Source of the DNA: Photorhabdus laumondii subsp. laumondii
GTDB lineage: Bacteria; Pseudomonadota; Gammaproteobacteria; Enterobacterales; Enterobacteriaceae
Length of the DNA stretch: 64,000 nucleotides
Direction: 5' to 3'
NCBI RefSeq assembly: GCF_003343245.1
Contig: NZ_CP024901.1
Span: 2,480,001-2,544,000, forward strand
Below the pieces are notes generated by a model, which was not told the origin of the DNA, made no database searches, and was given only the letters and a program-made list of their open reading frames with translations. Shown piece by piece: positions 20,276-29,464 of this stretch; position 1 is the stretch's first letter; every line of letters begins with the position of its first letter. A program made the translations under genes and the position numbers.

Positions 20276-21244
20276 ATGCATAAAGAAACAGATACAGACA
20301 GTAAAGCTGGTTATGTGCCGACATTTCATAAATCTTACCTGCATCCTCGTTACTGGGGATTATGGCTGGGCATTGGTGTGTTGGCCGGGCTGGCTTACCT
20401 ACCAGTTAAAGTGCGTGATCCTCTGCTGGCTAAAATAGGCTGGTTGGCGGGTAAGTTAGCGAAAGGGGCACGTCGTAGAGCAAGAATAAATCTGTGTTAC
20501 TGTATGCCGGAACTGACGGAGCAACAGCGTGAAGCATTGATTGATGAGATGTTTTCTACCGCACCTCAACCTTTTGTTATGTTGGCTGAACTGTGTTTAC
20601 GTGGTACAAAATCAACGTTAAGCCGGACGCAATGGCATGGGGAAGAGATTATTCTTCAACTGAAAGCGCAGGGGAAAAACGTTATTTTCATGGTGCCTCA
20701 TGGTTGGGCTGTGGATATTCCAGCGATATTACTGTCTGTGGGCGGACAGAAAATATCAGCCATGTTCCATCACCAGAAAAACCCGGTTGCAGATTATCTG
20801 TGGAATAAAGTTCGCCATCATTTTGGTGGCCGTTTACATTCTCGTGATGCTGGAATTAAACCGTTTGTTGCTGCTGTTCGCCAGGGTTTCTGGGGATATT
20901 ATCTGCCTGATCAAGATCATGGTGAGGAGCACAGTGAGTTTGTTGATTTTTTCGCAACTTATAAAGCGACATTGCCGGCAATTGGGCGATTGATGAAGGT
21001 TTGTCGTGCTGCTATTGTGCCGCTGTTTCCGGTTTATAATTACCGTACTCATCAGCTTGATATTTATATTCGTCCGCCAATGGATGATATTGATGGCAAA
21101 GATGATGCTTTTATTGCCCGCCGAATGAATGAAGAGTTGGAGCAATTGGTGCGACCGAACCCTGAACAATATACCTGGATACTTAAATTACTTAAGACTC
21201 GGAAAGCGGGTGATATTGGGCCCTATGGGAGAGAAGATTTGTGA
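20276..21244 (+). CDS. lpxM: Lipid A biosynthesis myristoyltransferase LpxM
   Basis: 322-residue late acyltransferase that adds the secondary myristoyl chain to lipid A in the inner membrane. HxxxxD-like catalytic residues fit the [11 protein letters not shown] segment; [10 protein letters not shown] at the start, [20 protein letters not shown] and [13 protein letters not shown] are conserved. Several ATGs precede; the one at 20276 ([17 protein letters not shown]) aligns with E. coli LpxM. A one-member monocistronic unit or the tail of znuA-mepM. Confidence 0.94.
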   Translation: MHKETDTDSKAGYVPTFHKSYLHPRYWGLWLGIGVLAGLAYLPVKVRDPLLAKIGWLAGKLAKGARRRARINLCYCMPELTEQQREALIDEMFSTAPQPFVMLAELCLRGTKSTLSRTQWHGEEIILQLKAQGKNVIFMVPHGWAVDIPAILLSVGGQKISAMFHHQKNPVADYLWNKVRHHFGGRLHSRDAGIKPFVAAVRQGFWGYYLPDQDHGEEHSEFVDFFATYKATLPAIGRLMKVCRAAIVPLFPVYNYRTHQLDIYIRPPMDDIDGKDDAFIARRMNEELEQLVRPNPEQYTWILKLLKTRKAGDIGPYGREDL

Positions 21245-21261
21245 TTTTAGCTACAAAGATA

Positions 21262-21333
21262 TATACCCTATGGATTTCAAGATGCATCGCGAGTGAAGCC
21301 AACAAAGAGACAACTTGAAAGATGACGGGTATA
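21262..21333 (+). repeat. ERIC element 7 (72 bp, internal deletion)
   Basis: Both termini are present (TATACCCTATGGATTTCAAG and CTTGAAAGATGACGGGTATA) but about 55 central bases are missing; GATGCATCGCGA joins directly to GTGAAGCCAACAAAG. It begins 18 bases after the lpxM stop. Confidence 0.9.
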
Positions 21334-21365
21334 TAAGCGATCAGAGTCATAGAAAAGCAATAAGA

Positions 21366-21390
21366 GACGGTAAAAGCTTATTTTACCGTC
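21366..21390. terminator. Hairpin between lpxM and pykA
   Basis: Perfect 10-bp stem GACGGTAAAA / TTTTACCGTC with loop GCTTA between convergent genes. No long T-tract, so termination is likely but not certain. Confidence 0.55.
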
Positions 21391-21444
21391 GAATTGTCGT
21401 TGGATTAAGCGGGATGCGCGTTTGACGCAAAATGTTGTGGCGCT

Positions 21445-22887
21445 TTATTCCACTTCAAGAATACGGCAGGTGTTAGTACTGCCAATCGTCCCCATCTGAT
21501 CACCCTGAGTAACCAGAACAAGATCACCGGAAACTAGATAACCTTTATCACGCAGGCGATTAACTGCTTCATTGGCCGCCGTAATGCCGTCAGTATGACT
21601 ACTGCAATAAACCGGTGTAACGCCACGGTAAAGTGCCGTTTGGTTTAAGGTTTTCTCATGACGGGACATAGAGAATATCGGGAGACCAGAACTAATGCGA
21701 GACATGATGCGAGTGGTGCGGCCTGATTCGGTCATGGCAATAATGGCTTTAACTCCATTTAAGTGGTTTGCCGCGTACATGGTAGACATCGCAATGGCTT
21801 CTTCAATACTGTCAAAAATTGTGTCTAGCCGATGTTTTGATACGTTGAGGCCAGGCATTTTTTCTGCTCCGAGACAGACTCGTGCCATTGCGGCAACGGT
21901 TTCGGCAGGGTATTGGCCCGCTGCGGTTTCAGCGGAGAGCATTACGGCGTCAGTACCGTCGAGAACGGCATTTGCCACATCCATCACTTCTGCACGGGTG
22001 GGCATTGGATTGGTGATCATAGATTCCATCATCTGGGTCGCGGTAATAACTACACGATTTAGCTGGCGGGCACGGCGAATTAATTTTTTCTGAACGCCAA
22101 CTAACTCTGGATCGCCGATTTCTACGCCAAGGTCACCACGGGCAACCATGACCACATCAGAAGCCAGAATGATTTCATCGATGGTTTTATCACTGCTAAC
22201 GGCTTCTGCGCGTTCAACTTTTGCCACGATCTGCGTTTCACAGCCTGCGTCTCGTGCCAGACGGCGGGCATAGTTAAGATCTTCACCGGTGCGAGGGAAA
22301 GAGACGGCAAGGTAATCAACGCCGATTCTGGCCGCCGTAATAATATCTTCTTTATCTTTTTCAGTTAGGGCTTCTGCGGATAATCCACCACCCAGTTTGT
22401 TAATGCCTTTATTGTTAGATAGCGGGCCGCCTACAGTGACTTCCGTGAAGACTTTCATTCCCTGAACGTCTAATACTTTGAGTTGAACACGTCCGTCATC
22501 CAGCAACAAAATATCGCCCGGTACAACATCCGTGGGTAGTCCTTTGTAATCGATACCGACTTTCTCCTTATCGCCTTCGCCTTTACCAAGATTGGCATCA
22601 AGGAGAAATTTATCTCCGATATTCAGGAAAATTTTGCCCTCTTTAAACGTTGATACGCGGATTTTAGGTCCTTGAAGATCGCCAAGAATAGCGACATGGC
22701 ACCCCAGGCGGGCTGCAATCTCGCGGACTTTGCTGGCTCGCTGGAGATGATCTTCGGCGGTACCGTGGGAAAAGTTAAGGCGGACTACGTTTGCACCCGC
22801 AGCAATAATCTTTTCAAGATTATTATCGCGGTCGGTAGCCGGACCAAGTGTAGTAACAATCTTAGTTCTTCTGAGCCGTCTGGACAT
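21445..22887 (-). CDS. pykA: Pyruvate kinase II
   Basis: 480-residue pyruvate kinase, last step of glycolysis (PEP + ADP to pyruvate + ATP). [17 protein letters not shown] and [14 protein letters not shown] form the N-terminal barrel. The active-site signature [11 protein letters not shown], the [13 protein letters not shown] and [19 protein letters not shown] segments are intact. Length equals that of E. coli PykA, the AMP-activated isozyme. GGAG precedes the ATG. Confidence 0.97.
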   Translation of the reverse strand: MSRRLRRTKIVTTLGPATDRDNNLEKIIAAGANVVRLNFSHGTAEDHLQRASKVREIAARLGCHVAILGDLQGPKIRVSTFKEGKIFLNIGDKFLLDANLGKGEGDKEKVGIDYKGLPTDVVPGDILLLDDGRVQLKVLDVQGMKVFTEVTVGGPLSNNKGINKLGGGLSAEALTEKDKEDIITAARIGVDYLAVSFPRTGEDLNYARRLARDAGCETQIVAKVERAEAVSSDKTIDEIILASDVVMVARGDLGVEIGDPELVGVQKKLIRRARQLNRVVITATQMMESMITNPMPTRAEVMDVANAVLDGTDAVMLSAETAAGQYPAETVAAMARVCLGAEKMPGLNVSKHRLDTIFDSIEEAIAMSTMYAANHLNGVKAIIAMTESGRTTRIMSRISSGLPIFSMSRHEKTLNQTALYRGVTPVYCSSHTDGITAANEAVNRLRDKGYLVSGDLVLVTQGDQMGTIGSTNTCRILEVE

Positions 22888-23298
22888 GTGTTACTCCGTT
22901 GACCTGTGAGTATTGGTATTGGTTATATAAAAATAATCAATAATCTATTAATTATCCTATATACCCGTTATCCTTCAAGTTGCCTCTTTGTTGGCTGCAC
23001 TCACTCACCCCGGTCACATAGTTATCTATGCTCCCGGGGATTCGCTCCCTTGCCGCCGCGGTGCATCTTGAAATCCATAGGGTATAAAACGAGTAAAAAA
23101 ACTCTTCGGCAATCCAACTATCAAGCCTGTTTATAGATTACTTTTGTGACCCATATCAACTTATCATGATACTTTTCGCTGTAGTGCCTATTGACCAGTG
23201 TCAGCAACGGATATTTATTGCCGTATTTCTATCCTATCACGATTTGTTCCCGATTTATCAATAATGTGACTGCTCCCCGTCTTGCCGTGTGAGTCTGA
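22888..23298. other. Intergenic region upstream of pykA
   Basis: Holds the pykA promoter region and ERIC copy 8 (22960-23086). The remaining 210 bases show no gene that I can support. Confidence 0.5.
22960..23086 (-). repeat. ERIC element 8 (127 bp, reverse orientation)
   Basis: TATACCCGTTATCCTTCAAG to ATAGGGTATA, full length, upstream of pykA. Two base changes sit in the usual CCGTCGCGATCC stretch (CCGCCGCGGTGC). Confidence 0.93.
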
Positions 23299-23529
23299 TA
23301 CAAGCTTTCTGAAATTTACTGGGATTCAGCAACACTTGAGGGCTGGAAAGCACGAAACGTCCAGGGTGGGTATGCTGTAAAGTATGCAAATGATAAGTTT
23401 TCTTTGAGGAGGACGAGTTGGCACTGTCTCTTAAGTCAGACTTATGATCAAGAGACAGCTATTTGCGTGAGATTTGTTAGCGGCCCGGGGGATGTAGGGT
23501 TCTTATGCTTTTCGATACCATCCCATTAA
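23299..23529 (+). pseudogene. Possible coding remnant without a start codon
   Basis: A 76-codon open stretch between stop codons, with no ATG/GTG and ribosome site. It reads YKLSEIYWDSATLEGWKARN, then VQGGYAVKYANDKFSLR and ends with AICVRFVSGPGDVGFLCF. The composition is protein-like and the ending resembles the last strands of lectin-like domains of outer-membrane adhesins, but I cannot assign a family. It converges on and slightly overlaps the first tail-fibre gene. It may equally be chance. Confidence 0.3.
23424..23458. repeat. 35-bp sequence with 9-bp inverted ends like IS50/Tn5 termini
   Basis: CTGTCTCTT (23424-23432) and AAGAGACAG (23450-23458) are perfect inverted repeats. The right half read in reverse, CTGTCTCTTGATCA, equals the start of the IS50/Tn5 inside end. 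There is no transposase, so at most this is a footprint of an IS4-family element. Confidence 0.3.
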
Positions 23530-24516
23530 CTTAATATATGAATTGGTAATTGAAATCGCTGCATTGCCACCAGAATCTCCGGTGTTACCTGAAATTGTAT
23601 GGTTATGTGCTCCTATTGATACCGTATGAGAGTGGGCACCATTAGTGCTAGTGTTAAATTTGGCATTGTTCCAATCTGTAGATTTTGATCCCTGATTGTT
23701 CTTAGAACCGTCGAAATGACCATAACGCCCACCAGTAGTTTCACCCCACCCACTATCATGATAATGCTCTCCGGCGATATTGGTGGTTTTGGTGCCATAA
23801 TCAAATGTGCTCGTTGTCCCAAAAAATGTATGATTATGTGCTGGCATTTGTGCTGCTGTCAGGCTTATCAAATCATTGCCACCGGTTGATAAAATATCGG
23901 AGCCATTGGCGCTAGCTAATCGAATGGTTTTATTTTCACCAATATATTCCCATGTAGTACCCGGAAATAGCACATTGGGGTTTTTATTTTGAGCGAACCA
24001 AATCACAATTCCTACAGGATATTGGGTATTAATAATGGTTTCTATTAAGCCAAGATTCTTCAAAAACGTATTTTTATCAGGAATGTCTGCGCCGTTTTGG
24101 TTTTTTTCCAGACGGTTATTTGCATTCTGATTGACATCAGAAACAAGCTTCTGCGTTGCCGCAAGGGCATTACTTTCGCCTGTTTGGTCTGTGAGTTGAA
24201 TAACACCTTGTTGTGTCAGTGAGGCGCTTGGTACTTTTGTTGTGATTTTTTGTTCTAATGCTCTATTTAATTGGGTAATGAGTTTAGCTATATCTCCATC
24301 ATCTAAAACATCATTACCAGATTGGGTCGCGATAAAATCAGCGATAACAGAGGATATGGTTGATGACTGACGTAATACCTTATTTAGCAAATGAGTAGTA
24401 ATATTTTTTGGTGGAAACCCAGTCATCAAACCCTGATCTTGTTCATATCTTTCTTGGCTAATTACATTAGCATTACTACTAATGGAAAAGGCTTTAAAAT
24501 CATTTTTTTTACTCAT
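23503..24516 (-). CDS. Orphan phage tail fibre / collar protein, His-rich tip
   Basis: 337-residue tail-fibre-like protein. Residues 1 to about 165 are nearly the same as in the neighbouring gene at 24911 (NDFKAFSISSNANVISQERY, LRQSSTISSVIADFIATQSG, ADIPDKN). The C-terminal part is different: a PVGIVIWFAQNKNPNVLFPG segment, then repeated His-x-His motifs (AHNHT, HYHDSG, AHSHTV, AHNHTI), which in phage receptor-binding tips often bind metal ions in a trimer, and a closing SYIKLMGWYRKA. The ATG at 24516 has GGAG upstream. No other phage structural genes are nearby. Confidence 0.8.
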   Translation of the reverse strand: MSKKNDFKAFSISSNANVISQERYEQDQGLMTGFPPKNITTHLLNKVLRQSSTISSVIADFIATQSGNDVLDDGDIAKLITQLNRALEQKITTKVPSASLTQQGVIQLTDQTGESNALAATQKLVSDVNQNANNRLEKNQNGADIPDKNTFLKNLGLIETIINTQYPVGIVIWFAQNKNPNVLFPGTTWEYIGENKTIRLASANGSDILSTGGNDLISLTAAQMPAHNHTFFGTTSTFDYGTKTTNIAGEHYHDSGWGETTGGRYGHFDGSKNNQGSKSTDWNNAKFNTSTNGAHSHTVSIGAHNHTISGNTGDSGGNAAISITNSYIKLMGWYRKA

Positions 24517-24713
24517 GTTCTCTCCTGTAATTAAATAATTTGATTTTTTAATCAATATATTGAATTATTATAAAAGTCATTCCATACAATATATGTCAAT
24601 AATAGTTTAGCTTGAAAAAAATATGATAAAATATTCTTATGACTTAGAGGGGTAACTGTTTTTGGATAATGAGAATAAATAAAATCCCGAAATTGTATGA
24701 TCGGGTAAATATC

Positions 24714-24840
24714 TATACCCTATGGATTTCAAGATGCATCGCGATGGCAAGGGAGTGAATCCCCGGGAGCATAGGTAACTATGTGACCGGGGTGAGTGAG
24801 CGCAGCCAACAAAGAGGCAATTTGAAAGATAACGGGTATA
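24714..24840 (+). repeat. ERIC element 9 (full, 127 bp), with an empty site at 26012
   Basis: TATACCCTATGG to GATAACGGGTATA. The sequences on both sides are paralogous to the uninterrupted sequence around 26000-26040: GATCGGGTAAATATC-[ERIC]-AATCATTTATATTCAAC here against GATCGGGTAAATGTC-TA-AACAGTTTATATTCAAT there. Only a TA stands at the empty site, so the element inserted at TA and duplicated it. Confidence 0.94.
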
Positions 24841-24910
24841 AATCATTTATATTCAACATCTGAAAATATGCTAATAGCCATATTGTTTTTGTCCAATGCG
24901 GATTTACTCA

Positions 24911-25813
24911 TTAGGCGGTCCTTATAATGTAATTAAATGCCACATTTCTTGGACGTGTTTCATTATCACCATTCATCCCAATGGTTTTATTTTCCCCTGA
25001 GTCACCCCGATCGCTTATACTGCCATGCAGACTACCCCGCACGGGATCTGTATTTGCACGGGTGGAGCTTGGGCTGTCAGTGGTATAAATACTATGATTA
25101 TGTCTTTTGAACGCATCATATTGAAAACTCAATATATTACGGCCGTTATCAATACCACGACCATTATCTAAACCACGAATAAATTCACCACGTAAATCGG
25201 GTAATGCTCCATTAGGATAGGCTTGCGCTAATTTCGGATATTTTGTTTTATCAAAGGGAGCGCCGTTACATTGCGCCCATCCTTCTGGTGGGGTGGTAGT
25301 CGGCCAGGGAAGTGGTACCCCTACCGGGATCAATTTTTCGAACAAACTGAGATTTCTCACAAAAGCATTTTTATCAGGAATGTCTGCACCGTTTTGGTCT
25401 TTTGCTAGCCGATTATTAGCGTTATCGTTTATATCAGAAACAAGCTTCTGTGTTGCCGCAAGGGTATTACTATTGCCTGTTTTATCTGTGAGTTGAATAA
25501 TGCCTTGTTGTGTTAATGAGGCGTTTGGCACAGTTGTTGTAATTTTTTGTTCTAACGCGCTATTTAATTGAGTAATAAGTTTAGCGATATCACCATCATC
25601 CAAAATATCACTACCAGATTGGGTCGTGATAAAATTAGCGATGACAGAGGAGATGGTTGATGACTGACGTAATACTTTGTTTAGCACATGAATAGTGATA
25701 TCGCTTGGGGGGAACCCAGTTTTCAAACTTCGGCTTTCTTCATAGGCTTCTTGACTGACTATATTAGCATTATTACCAATAGAAAAAGCTTTAAAATCAT
25801 TCTTGAGATTCAT
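24911..25813 (-). CDS. Orphan phage tail fibre protein with tail-collar domain
   Basis: 300-residue paralogue of the gene at 23503. After the shared N-terminal module (NDFKAFSIGNNANIVSQEAY, LRQSSTISSVIANFITTQSG) comes a phage tail collar domain (PF07484): PVGVPLPWPTTTPPEGWAQC, NGAPFDKTKYPKLAQAYPNG, LPDLRGEFIRGLDNG, and a short tip ending RPRNVAFNYIIRTA. The ATG at 25813 has GAGG upstream. The pair arose by duplication including the upstream region, followed by exchange of the C-terminal receptor-binding part. No assembly chaperone gene is seen beside them. Confidence 0.83.
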   Translation of the reverse strand: MNLKNDFKAFSIGNNANIVSQEAYEESRSLKTGFPPSDITIHVLNKVLRQSSTISSVIANFITTQSGSDILDDGDIAKLITQLNSALEQKITTTVPNASLTQQGIIQLTDKTGNSNTLAATQKLVSDINDNANNRLAKDQNGADIPDKNAFVRNLSLFEKLIPVGVPLPWPTTTPPEGWAQCNGAPFDKTKYPKLAQAYPNGALPDLRGEFIRGLDNGRGIDNGRNILSFQYDAFKRHNHSIYTTDSPSSTRANTDPVRGSLHGSISDRGDSGENKTIGMNGDNETRPRNVAFNYIIRTA

Positions 25814-26285
25814 ATATTTTCCTCATGTATAAATAATGTGCTTTTATAAACAACATACTGAATTATTAAAAAATTAATTTTAAGTAATATATGTCAATAA
25901 TATTTTAGCTCGGAAAAAACATAATAAAGTATTCTTATAACTTAGAGGGGTAATAGTTTTTGTATAATGAGTGGAAATAATAAATGTGAAACTGTTGATC
26001 GGGTAAATGTCTAAACAGTTTATATTCAATATTTGAAAATTATTTTTATCTTCCTGCTTTCTATTTCTTTCGGTAAATTTTTTATAATAATATCCTATGT
26101 TTTAATTTTAAACGGTCATTATTTTATTGAGTTAACTAAATAATATGGGATTTTCTTGATATAATTCAATAATTCCTCGCTTATCTTGTTGGCTAGTGCA
26201 GATTATTTACCGATGCTCACTGAGTCATAAACGATCGCTGACTACGCAATGGTTGCGAGTCAGCCTAATAGTAAGGGGACTATTT
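25814..26285. other. Upstream region of tail-fibre gene 2, paralogous to 24517-24910
   Basis: The first 230 bases match the region upstream of tail-fibre gene 1 (shared CTTAGAGGGGTAA, TTTTTGGATAATGAG-like and GATCGGGTAAAT blocks), except that the ERIC is missing. The duplication therefore included the promoter region. The rest, up to the hexR stop, is AT-rich with no gene seen. Confidence 0.75.
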
Positions 26286-27146
26286 TCAGGTCGGGGGAAA
26301 GTCAATTTTATCAAAGCGTGAATTTCGTAGCGCTTCTTTGACTCTTTTCAAGTTATCTCTGAATTTTGAACCACGGCGCAGGGTAAAACCCGTAGCTAAA
26401 ACATCAATAACAGTTAATTGAGCGATTCTTGAGACCATTGGCATATAAATATCTGTATCTTCCGGGACGTCCAGAAGAATGGCGAGTGTTGCTTCGTGGG
26501 CGAGGGGAGAATCTTGGGAGGTAATTGCGATAACTGTCGCATCATTTTCTCGCGCAAGTTGTGCTGCTTCGACCAGGCTTTTAGTCCTGCCGGTATGGGA
26601 TATGAGTACGACGACATCACCTTCGGCACTGTTAATACAGCTCATCCGTTGCATCACAATGTCATCAAAATAGATAACAGGGATGTTGAAGCGGAAAAAT
26701 TTATTCATTGCGTCGTGTGCGACGGCCGCAGAAGCCCCTAAGCCGAAAAATGAGATTTTCCGGGCTTGAGTCAGTAAATCAACAGCTCGGTTAATGGCTG
26801 TAATATCCAAATTGTTTTTGACGGTATCCAGAGTTGCCATTACCGATTCAAATATCTTATTGGTGTAGGCACTCACTGTATCGCTCTCTTCAACATTGCG
26901 ATTTACATAAGGCGTGCCATTGGCAAGACTTTGGGCTAGATGGAGTTTGAAATCGGGAAAACCTTTAGTATCCAGACGGCGGCAAAAACGGTTAACCGTG
27001 GGTTCACTGACTTCCGCCATTTTTGCCAGTGTTGCGATACTGGTATGAATTGCAGTTTGCGGTGAAGCCAGGATTGTCTGCGCCACTTTTTTTTCTGACT
27101 TACTCAAAAATTCGATACTGTTTTGGACCCGTTCCAGTGTATTCAT
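26286..27146 (-). CDS. hexR: Transcriptional regulator HexR
   Basis: 286-residue RpiR-family regulator that represses central-sugar genes such as zwf and is released by 2-keto-3-deoxy-6-phosphogluconate. The N-terminal helix-turn-helix spans about residues 1-75 (LAKMAEVSEPTVNRFCRRLD). The C-terminal sugar isomerase (SIS) domain contains FFGLGASAAVAHDAMNKFFR and VVVLISHTGRTKSLVEAAQL. Divergent from zwf, with a HexR-type site at 27452-27466. Confidence 0.96.
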   Translation of the reverse strand: MNTLERVQNSIEFLSKSEKKVAQTILASPQTAIHTSIATLAKMAEVSEPTVNRFCRRLDTKGFPDFKLHLAQSLANGTPYVNRNVEESDTVSAYTNKIFESVMATLDTVKNNLDITAINRAVDLLTQARKISFFGLGASAAVAHDAMNKFFRFNIPVIYFDDIVMQRMSCINSAEGDVVVLISHTGRTKSLVEAAQLARENDATVIAITSQDSPLAHEATLAILLDVPEDTDIYMPMVSRIAQLTVIDVLATGFTLRRGSKFRDNLKRVKEALRNSRFDKIDFPPT

Positions 27147-27490
27147 AAAACGCAGTTACCTGTGGTTTTTGACGATTTCATTCAGAAGAGAAATCTATGT
27201 AAATTTTTATGAAAATATACTATTAGCAAATTGAAGCTGGCAGTAGGAAGTCACAATAATTTAATGTTTTTCATAAAAGTATGACAAGTGTCTAACTTTC
27301 ATATTGGTAATTATCTTTCATAAACGTTGGAAAATTACATAAATTTATCACATTTTTCTCATATGAGAAACATATTGTTAACGCATGGTGATGGTTATTC
27401 GTTATCTCTGTTTACGCGCCATGGTCAAAAGAGTACATTATCGGTTAATGCTGTAACAAAATTACAATATCCCGCAACGAGGAGAGACAT
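27147..27490. promoter_or_regulatory. Divergent regulatory region of hexR and zwf
   Basis: 344-base gap between divergent genes, AT-rich, with the HexR site at 27452-27466 and the zwf ribosome site GAGGAGAG. A short frame starting at 27327 is not a gene: it overlaps zwf and lacks a family match. Confidence 0.65.
27452..27466. promoter_or_regulatory. HexR binding site upstream of zwf
   Basis: TGTAACAAAATTACA matches the HexR palindrome TGTAAT-like half sites separated by A/T (TGTAA-N5-TTACA). It lies 25 bases before the zwf start. Confidence 0.75.
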
Positions 27491-28966
27491 ATGGCGGTTA
27501 CTTCTACAGCTCAGGCTTGTGATTTAGTCATTTTTGGCGCTAAAGGGGATTTGGCACGCCGGAAATTATTGCCTTCCCTTTATCAGCTTGAGAAAGCGGG
27601 TTATATCCACCCAGAAACCCGGATTATCGGTGTTGGCCGGGCTGATTGGGATAAAAAAGCTTATACCAAGGTTGTTGAAGAAGCTTTAAATACATTCTTG
27701 CCAGAAAAATTAGATTCAGAATTATGGAAGATATTGAGTGAGCGTTTGGCGTTCTGCAATCTGGATGTTAATCAAAAAGAAGACTTTGCCAAATTGAAGG
27801 CAATTCTTAAGCAGGATAATCGGCCTGCAATCCATTATTTTGCGATGCCACCCAGTACTTTTGGTTCGGTTTGTCACGGATTGGGCCTTGCAGGGCTAAA
27901 TAAAGAGCCAAATCGAGTTGTGATGGAAAAGCCTTTAGGGACCGATCTTGAATCATCCAAAGCCATCAATGATGAAGTAGCTAAATATTTCAATGAGCGT
28001 CAGGTTTATCGCATCGATCATTATCTGGGTAAAGAAACCGTATTGAATCTGTTGGCGCTGCGGTTTGCCAATTCCTTGTTTGTGAATAATTGGGATAACC
28101 GGACAATTGATCATGTACAAATTACAGTAGCTGAAGAAGTCGGTATTGAAGGCCGTTGGGGTTATTTTGACCAAGCTGGGCAGATGCGCGATATGATTCA
28201 GAATCACCTGTTGCAAATATTGACCATGATTGCTATGTCTCCTCCGGCAGATCTGACGACAGACCGTATCCGTGATGAAAAAGTAAAAGTATTGCGTTCT
28301 CTGCGCTGTATTGATCATACGAATGTGCGGGAGAAGACGGTACGAGGTCAATACACTGCTGGTTTTGTTCAGGGGCATAAGGTACCGGGGTATCTGGAAG
28401 AAGAGGGGGCAAACCAGTCCAGCCGGACGGAAACTTTTGTCTCTATCCGTGTCGATATTGATGACTGGCGTTGGGCCGGGGTTCCTTTCTACCTGAGAAC
28501 CGGTAAACGTCTGCCAACGAAATGTTCCGAGGTGGTAGTTTATTTCAAAAAGCCTGCACTGAACTTGTTTTCTGAGTCTTATCAACAACTACCGCAGAAT
28601 AAGCTAACGATTCGTTTGCAGCCGGATGAAGGTATTGATATTGAAGTGCTGAACAAAGCTCCGGGGCTGGAACACAAGCATCGTCTGCAAACCACTAAGC
28701 TAGATCTGAGTTTCTCTGAAACGTTTAACCATATTCCGTTGGCGGATGCTTATGAGAGGTTACTGCTGGAGGCTATGCGGGGTATTCAGGCGCTATTTGT
28801 TCGTCGTGATGAAGTGGAAGAAGCGTGGAAATGGGTTGATTCTATTATGAATGCATGGGCGGCGGATAATGATGCGCCTAAGCCTTATCAGGCGGGGACG
28901 TGGGGGCCGGTCGCTTCTGTTGCGATGATCACTCGCGATGGTCGTTCGTGGAATGAGTTTGAGTAA
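27491..28966 (+). CDS. zwf: Glucose-6-phosphate 1-dehydrogenase
   Basis: 491-residue enzyme that opens the oxidative pentose phosphate pathway and makes NADPH. The coenzyme-binding segment is VIFGAKGDLARRKLLPSLYQ; the substrate-binding signature with catalytic Lys is RIDHYLGKETVLNLLALRFA. Length equals that of E. coli. In E. coli edd-eda follow zwf; here they are absent and mdtJI comes next, so in this window zwf is not tied to the Entner-Doudoroff genes. Confidence 0.97.
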   Translation: MAVTSTAQACDLVIFGAKGDLARRKLLPSLYQLEKAGYIHPETRIIGVGRADWDKKAYTKVVEEALNTFLPEKLDSELWKILSERLAFCNLDVNQKEDFAKLKAILKQDNRPAIHYFAMPPSTFGSVCHGLGLAGLNKEPNRVVMEKPLGTDLESSKAINDEVAKYFNERQVYRIDHYLGKETVLNLLALRFANSLFVNNWDNRTIDHVQITVAEEVGIEGRWGYFDQAGQMRDMIQNHLLQILTMIAMSPPADLTTDRIRDEKVKVLRSLRCIDHTNVREKTVRGQYTAGFVQGHKVPGYLEEEGANQSSRTETFVSIRVDIDDWRWAGVPFYLRTGKRLPTKCSEVVVYFKKPALNLFSESYQQLPQNKLTIRLQPDEGIDIEVLNKAPGLEHKHRLQTTKLDLSFSETFNHIPLADAYERLLLEAMRGIQALFVRRDEVEEAWKWVDSIMNAWAADNDAPKPYQAGTWGPVASVAMITRDGRSWNEFE

Positions 28967-29464
28967 TTGACAAACCTTTCTGTTGAAGCTCAAGCCGTAC
29001 TATAAGCGGCTTGGGTTAGTATCAACAAGGTATCAGCCTATGTTGGTATCAATTCTGTTTTTCTATTCAACATTGTTTATCAGATAAAAAAATAAATGAG
29101 GGTGAGCAGTTGCTTTCTATTATCTTATATGGTAGAAGTACTATGAAAATTAACACTATTTATGAGGATTCTTAGTATATCGCGCGGAATATCGGTGCGA
29201 TGAAAGAATGAGATATCATGAACAGCGCCAAAAGCGTCAAGTTTCAAAGTTCCACTCACATGCTTTTCCTTTCTGCCATTTTATCCAGTGAGCATTACTG
29301 GTGCGGTTCATTATAGCGTCTGACTCCTGTTAACCGGTTTTCAACCGGTATTTCTATTTCGTCAAAAACGTCAGGTTATTATTTCTCATCTTATATATGG
29401 GTGGGTTTAGATCATTTATAGCTTGCGTCTTGACGTGCGTATTTACGTGGTCAGGAGAAAGAAA
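28967..29464. other. Intergenic region between zwf and mdtJ
   Basis: About 500 bases. A weak hairpin CAAGCCG / CGGCTTG (28991-29013) may end the zwf transcript. The mdtJ promoter should lie in the second half. I find no supported gene in it; the ACCGGT-TTTCA-ACCGGT stem near 29333-29349 could be a second terminator. Confidence 0.45.
28991..29013 (+). terminator. Weak hairpin after zwf
   Basis: 7-bp stem CAAGCCG / CGGCTTG with a 9-base loop, 25 bases after the zwf stop. No T-tract follows, so a terminator role is tentative. Confidence 0.35.

Noticed and set aside
23424..23458. An insertion sequence
   Set aside because: Only 35 bases with IS50-like ends; no transposase, so it is reported at most as a footprint.
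23503..25813. A prophage
   Set aside because: Only two tail-fibre genes are present; no integrase, capsid, packaging or lysis genes and no attachment-site repeats were seen.
27953..28588. 211-codon antisense frame inside zwf
   Set aside because: Fully contained in zwf, with no independent support.
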